Origin: Jiella flava
GTDB lineage: Bacteria; Pseudomonadota; Alphaproteobacteria; Rhizobiales; Rhizobiaceae
Reading direction: 5' to 3'
Length of the DNA: 64,000 nucleotides
Assembly: GCF_017349315.1 (NCBI RefSeq)
Contig: NZ_JAFMPP010000002.1
Coordinates: 372,001-436,000, forward strand
A program made the translations under genes and the position numbers. The notes beneath the pieces are model-generated. The model ran no database searches and had not been told where the DNA came from. It saw nothing but the letters and a program-made list of their open reading frames with translations. This document shows positions 35,828 to 44,320 of the stretch, piece by piece; the first letter of the stretch is position 1; the number at the start of each line of letters is the position of its first letter.

Positions 35828-36038
35828 CGCTGTAGCGCATGTGAGTGACGCTCTGGCTTTTGCGTTCGCGCGCGCCAATGAACGTGTCAACTCCTCTGGG
35901 ATTATGAATTCGGTTCCTTTAATCGACTCTATCGATCAGGCGGCCTGGGATTCCTGGGACGCGACGGATGAAAATCCCATTGTCTGCGACTCAAGCGGCG
36001 TGCTGGATCTTGAGGAAGATTCAAAACAAGCTGCATAG
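35805..36038 (+). CDS. Cassette protein B: small acidic protein
   Basis: 77 residues, strongly acidic towards the end (DSWDATDENPIVCDSSGVLDLEEDS). AAAGGAG stands 7 bases before its ATG, and it begins inside gene A, so the two are coupled. No family recognised. A small acidic partner encoded right after a larger enzyme-like protein would fit an inhibitor/immunity or antitoxin role, but this is inference. It is followed by an intrinsic terminator, closing the cassette. Confidence 0.55.
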   Translation: MAQLMDNDAVAHVSDALAFAFARANERVNSSGIMNSVPLIDSIDQAAWDSWDATDENPIVCDSSGVLDLEEDSKQAA

Positions 36039-36063
36039 TCAGCTTTTGGGTATAATTCTTTAG

Positions 36064-36092
36064 AAAGGCGGTCCTTCGGGGCCGCCTTTTTT
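36064..36092 (+). terminator. Strong intrinsic terminator between GTA genes 8 and 9
   Basis: AAAGGCGGTCC, tetraloop TTCG, GGGCCGCCTTTTTT: an 11-bp stem with one G-U pair and a run of six T residues. It is 25 bases after cassette gene B and 42 bases before the major tail protein gene. On the plus strand it would stop transcription coming from the head genes. Confidence 0.88.
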
Positions 36093-36133
36093 CGTGGCCG
36101 CAGTGGCGGCCGGACCGAGCACGGGACACGCCG

Positions 36134-36547
36134 ATGAGCGCGCAAAAAGGCAAGGATCTCCTCCTCAAGGTCGACGCCGAGGGGCAGGGCAACTTCACCA
36201 CCATTGCGGGTCTGCGCAGCCGGCGCATCGCCTTCAATGCGGCCACGGTGGACATCACCGACAGCGAAAGCGCCGGGCGCTGGCGCGAGCTCCTCGGCGG
36301 GGCGGGCGTCCAGCGCGCGGCGCTGTCGGGCTCCGGCATCTTCAAGGACGCGGGCTCGGACGCAACGCTGCGGCAGATCTTCTTCGATTCCCGCGTCGTG
36401 CCATTTCAGGCGGTGATCCCGGATTTCGGCACGGTGACCGGACCCTTTCAGGTGACGGCGCTCGAATATGGCGGCGAGCACGACGGCGAGGTGACCTTCG
36501 AGGCGACGCTGGAATCGGCCGGCGCGCTCGCTTTCGTGGCGGCCTGA
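36134..36547 (+). CDS. GTA gene 9, major tail protein
   Basis: 137-residue tail-tube protein of the TP901-1 family. Recognisable stretches are MSAQKGKDLLLKVDAEGQG, RSRRIAFNAATVDITDSES, GRWRELLGGAGVQRAALSGSG and TFEATLESAGALAF. Its hexamers stack into the tube through which DNA passes. It is preceded by a terminator rather than by g8, so expression needs read-through or a promoter in the 41-base gap. Confidence 0.93.
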   Translation: MSAQKGKDLLLKVDAEGQGNFTTIAGLRSRRIAFNAATVDITDSESAGRWRELLGGAGVQRAALSGSGIFKDAGSDATLRQIFFDSRVVPFQAVIPDFGTVTGPFQVTALEYGGEHDGEVTFEATLESAGALAFVAA

Positions 36548-36549
36548 CC

Positions 36550-36897
36550 ATGGCCGTCAACCGGCGCCGGGGCGAAGTGTCCGCGATCATCGACGGCAAG
36601 GAGCGCCGGCTCTGCCTGACCCTTGGCGCACTCGCCGAACTGGAAGATGCGTTTGCCGCCGGCGATCTTGGCGCGCTCGCCGATCGGTTTCGCGACGGCC
36701 GGCTGTCCGCCCGCGATCTGACGCGGATCATCGCGGCCGGACTGCGCGGTGCCGGCGAGGCCGTCAGCGACGCCGATGTCGCGGCGATGCCGATCGAAGG
36801 CTCGGCGGCCGGGGCAGCGACGATCGCCGTCGCGCTTTTGGCCGCTGCCTTCGGAAGCGACGAGGAGGCGGCCGGGGCGGGCACGGCAAACCCTTGA
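36550..36897 (+). CDS. GTA gene 10, tail assembly chaperone-like
   Basis: 115-residue GTA-gp10 family protein: NRRRGEVSAIIDGKERRLCLTLG, LAELEDAFAAGDLGAL, LTRIIAAGLRGAGEAVSDADV. Comparable to phage tail assembly chaperone G. It starts 2 bases after g9 and ends in a 4-base overlap with the next gene. Confidence 0.88.
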   Translation: MAVNRRRGEVSAIIDGKERRLCLTLGALAELEDAFAAGDLGALADRFRDGRLSARDLTRIIAAGLRGAGEAVSDADVAAMPIEGSAAGAATIAVALLAAAFGSDEEAAGAGTANP

Positions 36898-37157
36898 CCG
36901 CCGGCGCCTGCCCAGGGGCAGCGCCCGGGCCTGAAACTGAGACCGAGCCAGCACGGCCCGCCGTGGTGATCGCCTTCCCGTGGGAGGACGCGATGGCCTT
37001 CGGCTTCGGCGTGCTCAAGCTTTCCTCCGCCGCCTTCTGGAGTCTCACCCCGCGCGAACTGGCCAGCGCCGCCGGCCTTGGCCGGCACGTTGGCATCGCG
37101 CCTTCGGCCGCCGATCTGTTGGCCCTGATGCGCCGTTTTCCCGACGAGGCGCGGTGA
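36894..37157 (+). CDS. GTA gene 10.1, second tail assembly chaperone
   Basis: 87 residues from TTG at 36894, which overlaps the g10 stop (TTGA). The conserved part is FPWEDAMAFGFGVLKLSSAAFWSLTPRELASA, the TAC family core found before the tape measure in GTAs. The first 25 residues are Pro/Glu-rich and could be untranslated if a later start is used. In phages such a pair is often joined by a frameshift; here it uses overlapping start and stop instead. Confidence 0.78.
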   Translation: MTAGACPGAAPGPETETEPARPAVVIAFPWEDAMAFGFGVLKLSSAAFWSLTPRELASAAGLGRHVGIAPSAADLLALMRRFPDEAR

Positions 37158-37188
37158 GCCGCGCCGATCGCAACCACGAGATCTGACG

Positions 37189-37782
37189 ATGCACGACGAC
37201 GAAACCTTCACCGTCGCGGTCAAGGCCGATACCAGCGGCGTCGACCGGGCGCTCGGCGACTTGTCGAAACAGGCGACGCGCTTCGGCCATACGCTGACCT
37301 CGGCCTTCGCCGAGGCCGTCACCGGCAGCCGTTCCCTCGACGGCGTTCTGAAACATCTCGGCGAAAGCCTCTCCAAACTGGCGCTCGAGGCCGCCCTGAA
37401 GCCGCTCGGCGAACTCGCCTCGAACCTCTTTCGCCAGCTCTTTTCCATGTTGGGATCGAGCCTTGGATCAGGGCTCGGCGGGGGGCTGGGCGGCGGCGGG
37501 TTGTCGTCGGTGCATTTCGCCAAGGGCGGCGTTGTCGCCGCGCCGCAATATTTTGCGACGGACGGGCGCGTCGGGCTGATGGGCGAGGCGGGCGCCGAGG
37601 CGATCTTGCCGCTGCGCCGGGGCGCCGACGGCAGTCTTGGCGTTGCCGCGCCTGGCGGCTCCTCGGCACCCAACATCGTCTTCAACGTGAAGACGCCGGA
37701 CGCGCCGAGCTTCACTCGCGCCGAAGCCCAGATCCAGGCGATGCTGACCCGGGCGGCGCTGCGCGGCCGCCGGAGCCTCTGA
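37189..37782 (+). CDS. GTA gene 11, short tape measure protein
   Basis: 197-residue tail-length ruler. It has helical N-terminal KADTSGVDRALGDLSKQATRF, a Gly/Leu/Ser hydrophobic centre (LGSSLGSGLGGGLGGGGLSS), then FAKGGVVAAPQYFATDGRVGLMGEAGAEAILPL, the family hallmark. The short length agrees with the very short GTA tail. Confidence 0.9.
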   Translation: MHDDETFTVAVKADTSGVDRALGDLSKQATRFGHTLTSAFAEAVTGSRSLDGVLKHLGESLSKLALEAALKPLGELASNLFRQLFSMLGSSLGSGLGGGLGGGGLSSVHFAKGGVVAAPQYFATDGRVGLMGEAGAEAILPLRRGADGSLGVAAPGGSSAPNIVFNVKTPDAPSFTRAEAQIQAMLTRAALRGRRSL

Positions 37783-37784
37783 CG

Positions 37785-38420
37785 ATGGCGCTCGCAAGCT
37801 TCAGCGAGGCGCGATTTCCGCTGCGCGTCGCCTTTGGCAGCAGCGGCGGCCCGGAGCGGCGCACCGACATCGTCCGCTTGTCCACCGGCTTTGAGACCCG
37901 CAACCAGCGCTTTGCCCGCTCGGTGCGCCATTACGATGCGGGCTCGGGGCTGAAGAGCCTCGCCGATCTTTCCGCCGTGCTCGAATTCTTCGAGGCGATG
38001 CGCGGCAAGCTCATCGGCTTTCGCTTTCGCGATCCGCTGGATCATACGTCCGCGCCGCTGGGGGCGAGCGTGACGGCGCTCGATCAGGAGATTGGCGTCG
38101 GCGATGGCGCGACCACCCGCTTTGCGCTTTGCAAAGCCTATGGCACAGCCGACAGCGCCTATTCTCGGCCGATCGAAAAGCCTGTCGACGGCAGCGTGCT
38201 GATCGCTCAAGGCGGGGTGGCGATGGCGACCGGCTTCACGGTCGACGCGACGAGCGGGATCGTCAGCTTCGCGGCGCCGCCGGCCACCGGCACGCCGATC
38301 ACCGCCGGGTTCGAATACGACGTGCCGGTGCGCTTCGACATCGATCAGCTCACCATCAATGTCACCGCCTTTCAGGCCGGCGACATTCCCAATATTCCGC
38401 TGATCGAGGTGCGGCCATGA
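37785..38420 (+). CDS. GTA gene 12, distal tail protein (DUF2460)
   Basis: 211 residues: FSEARFPLRVAFGSSGGPERRTDIV, GFETRNQRFARSVRHYDAGSG, FFEAMRGKLIGFRFRDPLDH, VPVRFDIDQLTINV. DUF2460 distal tail proteins form the ring joining tube and baseplate. It overlaps gene 13 by four bases (ATGA). Confidence 0.92.
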   Translation: MALASFSEARFPLRVAFGSSGGPERRTDIVRLSTGFETRNQRFARSVRHYDAGSGLKSLADLSAVLEFFEAMRGKLIGFRFRDPLDHTSAPLGASVTALDQEIGVGDGATTRFALCKAYGTADSAYSRPIEKPVDGSVLIAQGGVAMATGFTVDATSGIVSFAAPPATGTPITAGFEYDVPVRFDIDQLTINVTAFQAGDIPNIPLIEVRP

Positions 38421-39307
38421 GAGCTTTGCCCCCCGGCCTTGCCGCAGCGACAGAGCACGCGGTGACGACGCTGGCGACCTGTTGGCGGCTGACCCGGAGC
38501 GACGGCGTGGTTCTCGGTTTTACCGATCATGACGCCGCGATCACCTTTGATGGCACGCGCTTTGAGGCGGCAAGCGGTCTTGGCGCCAGCGAAACCGAGA
38601 CGGCGCTTGGCCTCGAGGCGACGACGGCGGAGGTGCAGGGTGCGCTCTCCTCGGCGCGGATCGACGAGGCCGACATCGCCGCCGGCCGCTTCGACGGCGC
38701 GACCATTGAAACCTTCGTCGTCGACTGGCGCAATCCGGACGCCCATGTGCGGATCGACGTCGCCGATCTCGGCGAGGTCCGGCGCGGCGATGTCGCCTTC
38801 ACCGCCGAGCTGCGCAGCGTCGCAGCAAGGCTCGAAGCGGTGCGAGGCCGGCTCTATCGCCGGCGGTGCGATGCGGTTTTCGGCGATCAGCGCTGCCGTT
38901 TCGAGGTTACCTCTGCGCCTTACACCGCCTCGGCCGCGGTTTCGGACATGGGCCGCGGCTGGGTCGAGACCACCGCGACGCTTGGCGTCACCCCGGAGCA
39001 CTACGCTTTCGGCCGGCTGACCCTTCTGACCGGGGCGGCGAGCGGTTTGGCCACCGATCTTCTGGCGGCGAGCGCGTGCGCCACCGGCGCCGTGCGCTTC
39101 GCTCTCAGCGGGCAGATCGCGGCGCCGATTGCCATCGGCGATCGCTTCGCGGTGGTGCAGGGCTGCGACAAGCGCTTTGCCACCTGCCGCGATCGCTTCG
39201 GCAATGCGGCGAACTTTCGCGGCTTTCCGCATATTCCGGGCGCCGATGCCGGGTTCGCTGTCGCCAAGAAGGGCGATCGTCTCGACGGCTCGCCGGTGGT
39301 GCCATGA
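38417..39307 (+). CDS. GTA gene 13, hub protein (DUF2163)
   Basis: 296-residue baseplate hub: LATCWRLTRSDGVVLGFTDHD and FVVDWRNPDAHV are typical of DUF2163. Two pairs of cysteines are conserved in the C-terminal half, RRRCDAVFGDQRC and CDKRFATCRDRFGN. As I recall, the Rhodobacter capsulatus GTA hub binds an iron-sulfur cluster, and these cysteines are the natural ligands. Overlaps both neighbours by four bases. Confidence 0.92.
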   Translation: MRALPPGLAAATEHAVTTLATCWRLTRSDGVVLGFTDHDAAITFDGTRFEAASGLGASETETALGLEATTAEVQGALSSARIDEADIAAGRFDGATIETFVVDWRNPDAHVRIDVADLGEVRRGDVAFTAELRSVAARLEAVRGRLYRRRCDAVFGDQRCRFEVTSAPYTASAAVSDMGRGWVETTATLGVTPEHYAFGRLTLLTGAASGLATDLLAASACATGAVRFALSGQIAAPIAIGDRFAVVQGCDKRFATCRDRFGNAANFRGFPHIPGADAGFAVAKKGDRLDGSPVVP

Positions 39308-39783
39308 GCCTTTCCACGGACAAAGCGTCCGCGACGTCGCCGCCGGACGGCGCGTCGGATGCGCTGCGCTCGAAAGTGCTGACGATCGCCCGCAGCTATC
39401 TCGGCACGCCCTATCGCCATCAAGGTTCGACCCGCGGCGTTGGCTGCGACTGCCTCGGCCTGTTGCGTGGCGTCTGGCGGGAGCTCTACGGCGCCGAGCC
39501 GGAGACGCCGGGGCCTTATGCGGCAAGCTGGGGCCTCAAGGCGGGCGATGATCGCCTGTTGCTCGCGGCCGGCCGTCACCTTCGCCCGCTGGCGCTTGGC
39601 GGGGCCTTGCCCGGCGATGTGCTGTTGTTTCGCTGGCGCCCGTTTGCCCCGGCGTCCCATTGCGCGGTGATCGACGAGGATGACCGCATCATTCACGCCT
39701 ATGAGGGCGCGGCCGTCGTCTCGACCGCGCTGCCGATCAGTTGGCGCAAGCGCATCGCCGGCGCCTTCCGCTTTCCGGAGTGA
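39304..39783 (+). CDS. GTA gene 14, NlpC/P60 cell-wall peptidase
   Basis: 159-residue NlpC/P60 cysteine peptidase. The catalytic Cys is in STRGVGCDCLGLLRGVW, the His in FAPASHCAVIDE, and a supporting polar residue follows in DRIIHAYEG. It opens peptidoglycan of the recipient cell so that DNA can enter. The start overlaps the hub stop (ATGA). Confidence 0.92.
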   Translation: MSLSTDKASATSPPDGASDALRSKVLTIARSYLGTPYRHQGSTRGVGCDCLGLLRGVWRELYGAEPETPGPYAASWGLKAGDDRLLLAAGRHLRPLALGGALPGDVLLFRWRPFAPASHCAVIDEDDRIIHAYEGAAVVSTALPISWRKRIAGAFRFPE

Positions 39784-39786
39784 GCC

Positions 39787-42700
39787 ATGGCGACGATCGT
39801 TCTGCAGGTGGCCGGCGCCGCGATCGGCAGCTTTCTCGGCGGTCCGATCGGCGCGGTGATCGGCCGGGCCGTGGGCGCGTTGGCCGGCTCGGCTGTCGAC
39901 AGCTCGCTGCTCAGCGAGACCAAGCATTATTTTGGGCCGCGGCTCAAAGCCTCGCGCATCATGACCGTCGACGAGGGGACGGGGATTGCCCGCGTCTACG
40001 GCACCGCGCGGGTCGCCGGCCAGGTGATCTGGATGACGCGCTTCGAGGAGAAGGTCGACACCGAGCGCCAGGGCGGCAAGGGTTTTGGCCCCAGGGTGGA
40101 CGTCACCACCTACCGCTATTTCGGTAATGTCGCGATCGGGCTCTGCGAGGGGCCGATCGCCGGGATCCGCCGGATCTGGGCAGATGGCGAGGAGATGGAT
40201 CTGTCGCAGATCGACTATCGCGTCTATCTCGGCGACGAGACCCAGGCGGCCGATCCGCTGATCGAGGTCAAGCAGGGCAGCGGCAACGCGCCGGCCTATC
40301 GCGGGCTCGCCTATCTCGTCTTCGAGCGACTGCCGCTGGAGAGCTACGGCAACCGCATTCCGCAGATCGCCTGCGAGGTGCTGCGTCCGATTGGCCATTT
40401 GGAGCAGGCGATCCGGGCGGTCACCCTGATCCCCGGCGCCAGCGAGCACGGGCTCGATCCGCAGCCGGTGCGGGTAGAACTTGCCGAGGGCGAGGACGAA
40501 CTGATCAACCGCAACGTCCTCTTCGGCGACAGCGATCTGTCGGCCTCGCTGGACGAATTGACGGCGCTTTGCCCGAATTTGAAGCGCACCGCGCTGGTGG
40601 TCTCCTGGTTCGGAGACGACCTTCGGGCCGGCCATTGCACGCTGCGGCCGAAGGTCGAGATCGCCGATCGCCATGAAAAGGTGAACTGGCGCGTCGGCGA
40701 TCTGGAACGGCATGACGCCGAGCTCGTATCCACTATCGACGGCGCCCCGGCCTATGGCGGGACACCCAGCGACGCCGGTGTCATCCGGGCGATCGCGGCG
40801 TTGCGCGGGCGCGGCCTCAAGGTCACCTTCTATCCGTTCGTCCTGATGGATGTGCCGCCCGGCAACGCTCGTGCCGATCCTTATGGCGGAACCGAGCAGA
40901 ACGCGTTTCCCTGGCGCGGCCGGATCTCACTCGACATCGCCGTCGGGCGGACGGGAAGCGCCGACGGGACTGCCGCCGCGCGGGATGCGATCGTGTCCTT
41001 CCTCGGCGCGGCGGCGCCGGGCGATTTCACCGTCTCCGGGAACCAGATCTCCTACCATGGCCCGGACGAGTGGTCCTACCGTCGGATGATCCTGCATCAG
41101 GCGCATCTGGCGGCCGCAGGTGGCGCCGACGCCTTCCTCATCGGTTCCGAGCTGCCGGGGCTGACGCGGGTTCGCGACGCGGACGGCCGTTTCCCCTTCG
41201 TCGAGGGGCTGATCGCGCTTGCCGCTGACGTCAAGACGATCCTGCCCGACGCGACGGTGACCTATGCGGCCGACTGGAGCGAATATTTCGGCTATCATCC
41301 GGACGACGGCTCGGGCGATGTCTTGTTCAATCTCGACCCGCTCTGGGCCTCGTCGACGATCGACATCATCGGCATCGACGATTATCTGCCGATCGCCGAT
41401 TGGCGCGATGGCGAGGCGTCGCCGGACGCGCCATCGATCTATGACCGTGCGGGCCTTGCGGCCGGCATCGCCGGCGGCGAAGACTTCGACTGGTATTATC
41501 AGAGCGACGTCGACAGGGCCAAGAAACAGCGAACGCCGATCACCGATGGTGCCGATCAGGAGCCCTCGGTGTTTCGCGCCAAGGATCTCGTCGCCTGGTG
41601 GTCAAACCCCCATTACGAGCGCCGCAACGGCCAGCGGGCGGCCACGCCGACATCCTACGTGCCGAAAGCCAAGCCGATCTGGCTGACCGAACTCGGCTGC
41701 CCGGCGGTCGACAAGGGGGCGAACCAGCCGAACGTCTTCATCGATCCGAAATCCTCCGAAAGCGCCTTGCCCTATTTCTCCAATGGCGGGCGGGACGATC
41801 TTTGCCAGCGCCGCTTCCTCGAAGCCCATCTCGACCATTGGACGCCGGGGTCGCCCGGGTTCGACGAGGCGGCCAATCCGGTCTCTCCGGTCTACCACGA
41901 CCGCATGGTGACGCCCGATGCGATCCATCTGTGGACATGGGACGCCCGGCCATTTCCGGCGTTTCCGGCATTGTCCAACGTCTGGGGCGACGCCGAGAAC
42001 TGGCGGCGCGGCCATTGGCTCAACGGTCGGCTCGGCGCGGCGCCCTTTGACGCGCTGGTCGCCGCGATCCTGTCGGCCAACGGCGTCGACGAGCCGGATC
42101 TGTCGGGGCTGGAGGCGATTTTGACCGGTTGGGTGGAAAGCGAGCCGAGTTCGGCGCGCGACAGCCTCGACAGTCTGTTTCGCCTTGTGGGTGCCGTCGG
42201 CCATCTTGCCGAGGGAACGCTCGTTGCCCGCTCGTTGGCGCGGCTGCGGCCCGAGCGCGACCTTGCCGCCTTCGTCGACGTCGATCAGCAGCCTTTCGTC
42301 GAGCTCCGCCGGGCCGAGGCCGCTGCGACGGTGGATGCCGTGGCGGTGTCTTTTCTCGATGTCTGGCATGACTATCAGCCGGGCAGTGCCGAGGCGATGC
42401 GCCCCAGCGTTGCCGCGCCGCGCCGCGAACTGGTCAGTGTTCCGGCGGTCATCGACGAAGGGCAGGCGGGTGCCTTTGCCGCACGGATACTCGCCGAGGG
42501 GGCGGTGGCGGGCGAAACCGCCCATTTCGCCCTGCCGGCCAGCGATCTCGCTTTGGCGATCGGCGATGTCGTTGACCTCGACGGACGGACCGGCGATTGG
42601 CTGGTGACGCGGATCGAGACCGGTCTTTACCACCGGGTGACGGCGCAGCTTCTGCCGGCGCGGCTTGGCGCTGCCAGTCTCGGCGGCGCGATTGCCCAAG

Positions 42701-43668
42701 CGCCGCCGGCGCGGCTCGCGCTCGCCTCGCGCCCCTTCGCCGGCTTTCTCGATCTGCCCTTGCCGGCGGGCGGCAGCGGTTTCGATGGCGCCCGCGTCGC
42801 GATCAGCGCGTCGCCCTTTGTCGGTTATGAGGTTGCGACGATCGGCAGCGACGGCCTCCCACATTCCCGCGCAAGGGTCAGCCAGCCGGCGGTGCTCGGC
42901 CGGTTGCAGGCGCCGCTGCTGCCGGGGCCCGAGGGTCGGATCGATCCGGTGCATGCGATCACGGTGGCCTTACCGCGCGGCGCGCTGGCGTCGGTGTCCA
43001 TGGCGGCGATGCTCGCCGGCGGCAATCTCTGCGCGGTGCAATGCGACGACGGTGGCTTCGAGGTGCTGCAGTTTCGCGATGCCGAGGAGATCGCGACCGG
43101 AACGTTTCGTCTCAGCGCTCTGTTGCGGGCGCAGGGCGGGACCGAGGACGCGATGACGGCCGGGGCCTCGATCGGCGCCCTGTTCGTGCTTCTCGACGGT
43201 TCGAGCGTGCCGCTCGATATTCAGGCCAGCGAGATCGGCCATACGCTTGATTTTCGTGTCGAGCCGTTTGGCCGCGCCCTCGACGATCCGGCGGTCGCCG
43301 CCAAATCCCACAGCCTCGGCGCGCGATCGGTGCGGCCGCTATCGCCGGTGCATCTGACCGCAAGCTTTGCCGGCGACGGCGCGGTGACGATTAGCTGGAT
43401 CCGCCGCACCCGGATTGGCGGCGACAATTGGGTGGTGCGTGAGGTGCCGCTCGGCGAGGATGAGGAACGTTATCGCCTGACGCTTGCCGCCGCTGGCGCC
43501 AGCGCGGCGGTGATCGAGACGACAGCCAGCCCGGTGACACTGACGGCCGATCGGCAGAAAACGCTGTTCGGCAGCCTGCCGGCGGCGATCGACGCGACGG
43601 TGGCGCAGGTCAGCCCGGTCTGGGGCGCCGGCACGTCTCGCAGCGCACGGTTCGTGCGGCCGGTCTGA
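39787..43668 (+). CDS. GTA gene 15, megatron (tail tip / receptor-binding protein)
   Basis: 1293 residues. An N-terminal Gly-rich hydrophobic helix (AAIGSFLGGPIGAVIGRAVGALAGS) is followed by hub-like domains. A glycoside-hydrolase TIM-barrel-like GTA domain covers about residues 370-740 (FLIGSELPGLTRVRD, YAADWSEYFGYHPDDGSGDV, WLTELGCPAVDKGANQPNVF). Then come the phage-tail baseplate domain and C-terminal strands ending ARFVRPV. It forms the tail spike that contacts the recipient. It is full length, so the cluster keeps its last gene intact. No terminator was evident in the 244 bases after it. Confidence 0.93.
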   Translation: MATIVLQVAGAAIGSFLGGPIGAVIGRAVGALAGSAVDSSLLSETKHYFGPRLKASRIMTVDEGTGIARVYGTARVAGQVIWMTRFEEKVDTERQGGKGFGPRVDVTTYRYFGNVAIGLCEGPIAGIRRIWADGEEMDLSQIDYRVYLGDETQAADPLIEVKQGSGNAPAYRGLAYLVFERLPLESYGNRIPQIACEVLRPIGHLEQAIRAVTLIPGASEHGLDPQPVRVELAEGEDELINRNVLFGDSDLSASLDELTALCPNLKRTALVVSWFGDDLRAGHCTLRPKVEIADRHEKVNWRVGDLERHDAELVSTIDGAPAYGGTPSDAGVIRAIAALRGRGLKVTFYPFVLMDVPPGNARADPYGGTEQNAFPWRGRISLDIAVGRTGSADGTAAARDAIVSFLGAAAPGDFTVSGNQISYHGPDEWSYRRMILHQAHLAAAGGADAFLIGSELPGLTRVRDADGRFPFVEGLIALAADVKTILPDATVTYAADWSEYFGYHPDDGSGDVLFNLDPLWASSTIDIIGIDDYLPIADWRDGEASPDAPSIYDRAGLAAGIAGGEDFDWYYQSDVDRAKKQRTPITDGADQEPSVFRAKDLVAWWSNPHYERRNGQRAATPTSYVPKAKPIWLTELGCPAVDKGANQPNVFIDPKSSESALPYFSNGGRDDLCQRRFLEAHLDHWTPGSPGFDEAANPVSPVYHDRMVTPDAIHLWTWDARPFPAFPALSNVWGDAENWRRGHWLNGRLGAAPFDALVAAILSANGVDEPDLSGLEAILTGWVESEPSSARDSLDSLFRLVGAVGHLAEGTLVARSLARLRPERDLAAFVDVDQQPFVELRRAEAAATVDAVAVSFLDVWHDYQPGSAEAMRPSVAAPRRELVSVPAVIDEGQAGAFAARILAEGAVAGETAHFALPASDLALAIGDVVDLDGRTGDWLVTRIETGLYHRVTAQLLPARLGAASLGGAIAQAPPARLALASRPFAGFLDLPLPAGGSGFDGARVAISASPFVGYEVATIGSDGLPHSRARVSQPAVLGRLQAPLLPGPEGRIDPVHAITVALPRGALASVSMAAMLAGGNLCAVQCDDGGFEVLQFRDAEEIATGTFRLSALLRAQGGTEDAMTAGASIGALFVLLDGSSVPLDIQASEIGHTLDFRVEPFGRALDDPAVAAKSHSLGARSVRPLSPVHLTASFAGDGAVTISWIRRTRIGGDNWVVREVPLGEDEERYRLTLAAAGASAAVIETTASPVTLTADRQKTLFGSLPAAIDATVAQVSPVWGAGTSRSARFVRPV

Positions 43669-43912
43669 CGGCCGCCGACGGCGCTTTCCCGCCGGCCGAA
43701 CCGACGCGATCGTCGCCCGCGCCGAAGATTTTTCCGGACAATTTTGTCGGTTGCGTCACTTCGTGGCGCGCGGCCCCATCCCTTGCGGCTGCGGCTGCCC
43801 TATTGTCGTCTCTCACGAAATGTCTGCTGCAGCATTCATGCCTCATTCAGCCGGCTGATGTTACGGTTTGCCATGAATGGGACGGCCTGCCGCCTGATAC
43901 GATTGGACACGC

Positions 43913-44248
43913 ATGACCTTCGCTCGCACGATCCTGGTTCTCGCACTGGTGAGCGGCTTGTCCGCCAATCCGGCCTCGGCGTCCCAGGATCGGGAAGGCC
44001 CGTCTGATCCGGCGGTGTCGGTGACCGCCGATTTCAGCGATGGCGCGGACCAAGCCGAGCCGATGATCCGGCTGGCGGCGGCGGATTGTTCGGGCGCGGC
44101 CAGCCGCGCGGCGCGCCAGACCGGCGGTCAGGTCCTCTCGGTGTCGACCCGCAGCCAGGGCGGGCAGATCGTGTGTGTCGTAACGGTGTTGGTGCCGGGC
44201 AAGGGTGACCAGCGCCCGCGCAAGCAGACGATCACCATTCGGCCTTGA
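43913..44248 (+). CDS. Small secreted protein upstream of a FeuPQ-like system (FeuN-like?)
   Basis: 111 residues with a signal peptide (MTFARTILVLALVSGLSANPASA). The C-terminal half, CSGAASRAARQTGGQVLSVSTRSQGGQIVCVVTVLV, resembles a PepSY-like fold. In Sinorhizobium the FeuPQ two-component system is repressed by a small periplasmic protein, FeuN, encoded next to it. Position, size and export fit that role here; sequence identity to FeuN I cannot check. It precedes the regulator gene by 72 bases in the same direction. Confidence 0.55.
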   Translation: MTFARTILVLALVSGLSANPASASQDREGPSDPAVSVTADFSDGADQAEPMIRLAAADCSGAASRAARQTGGQVLSVSTRSQGGQIVCVVTVLVPGKGDQRPRKQTITIRP

Positions 44249-44320
44249 TTGTGCCGCCTTCGCCGTTTTGGACAAAGACGACGTTCAGTCAAGCACCATC
44301 GAAGGGACGAAACCGACGCC

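Noticed and set aside
41602-42954. A 450-codon minus-strand frame opposite GTA gene 15
   Set aside because: Antisense shadow of a well-recognised coding gene; Arg/Gly/His-rich without domain features.
28361-43668. Ordinary prophage
   Set aside because: Gene order and the short tape measure, DUF2460, DUF2163, NlpC and megatron set match a GTA. No integrase, lysis, replication or repressor genes flank it.
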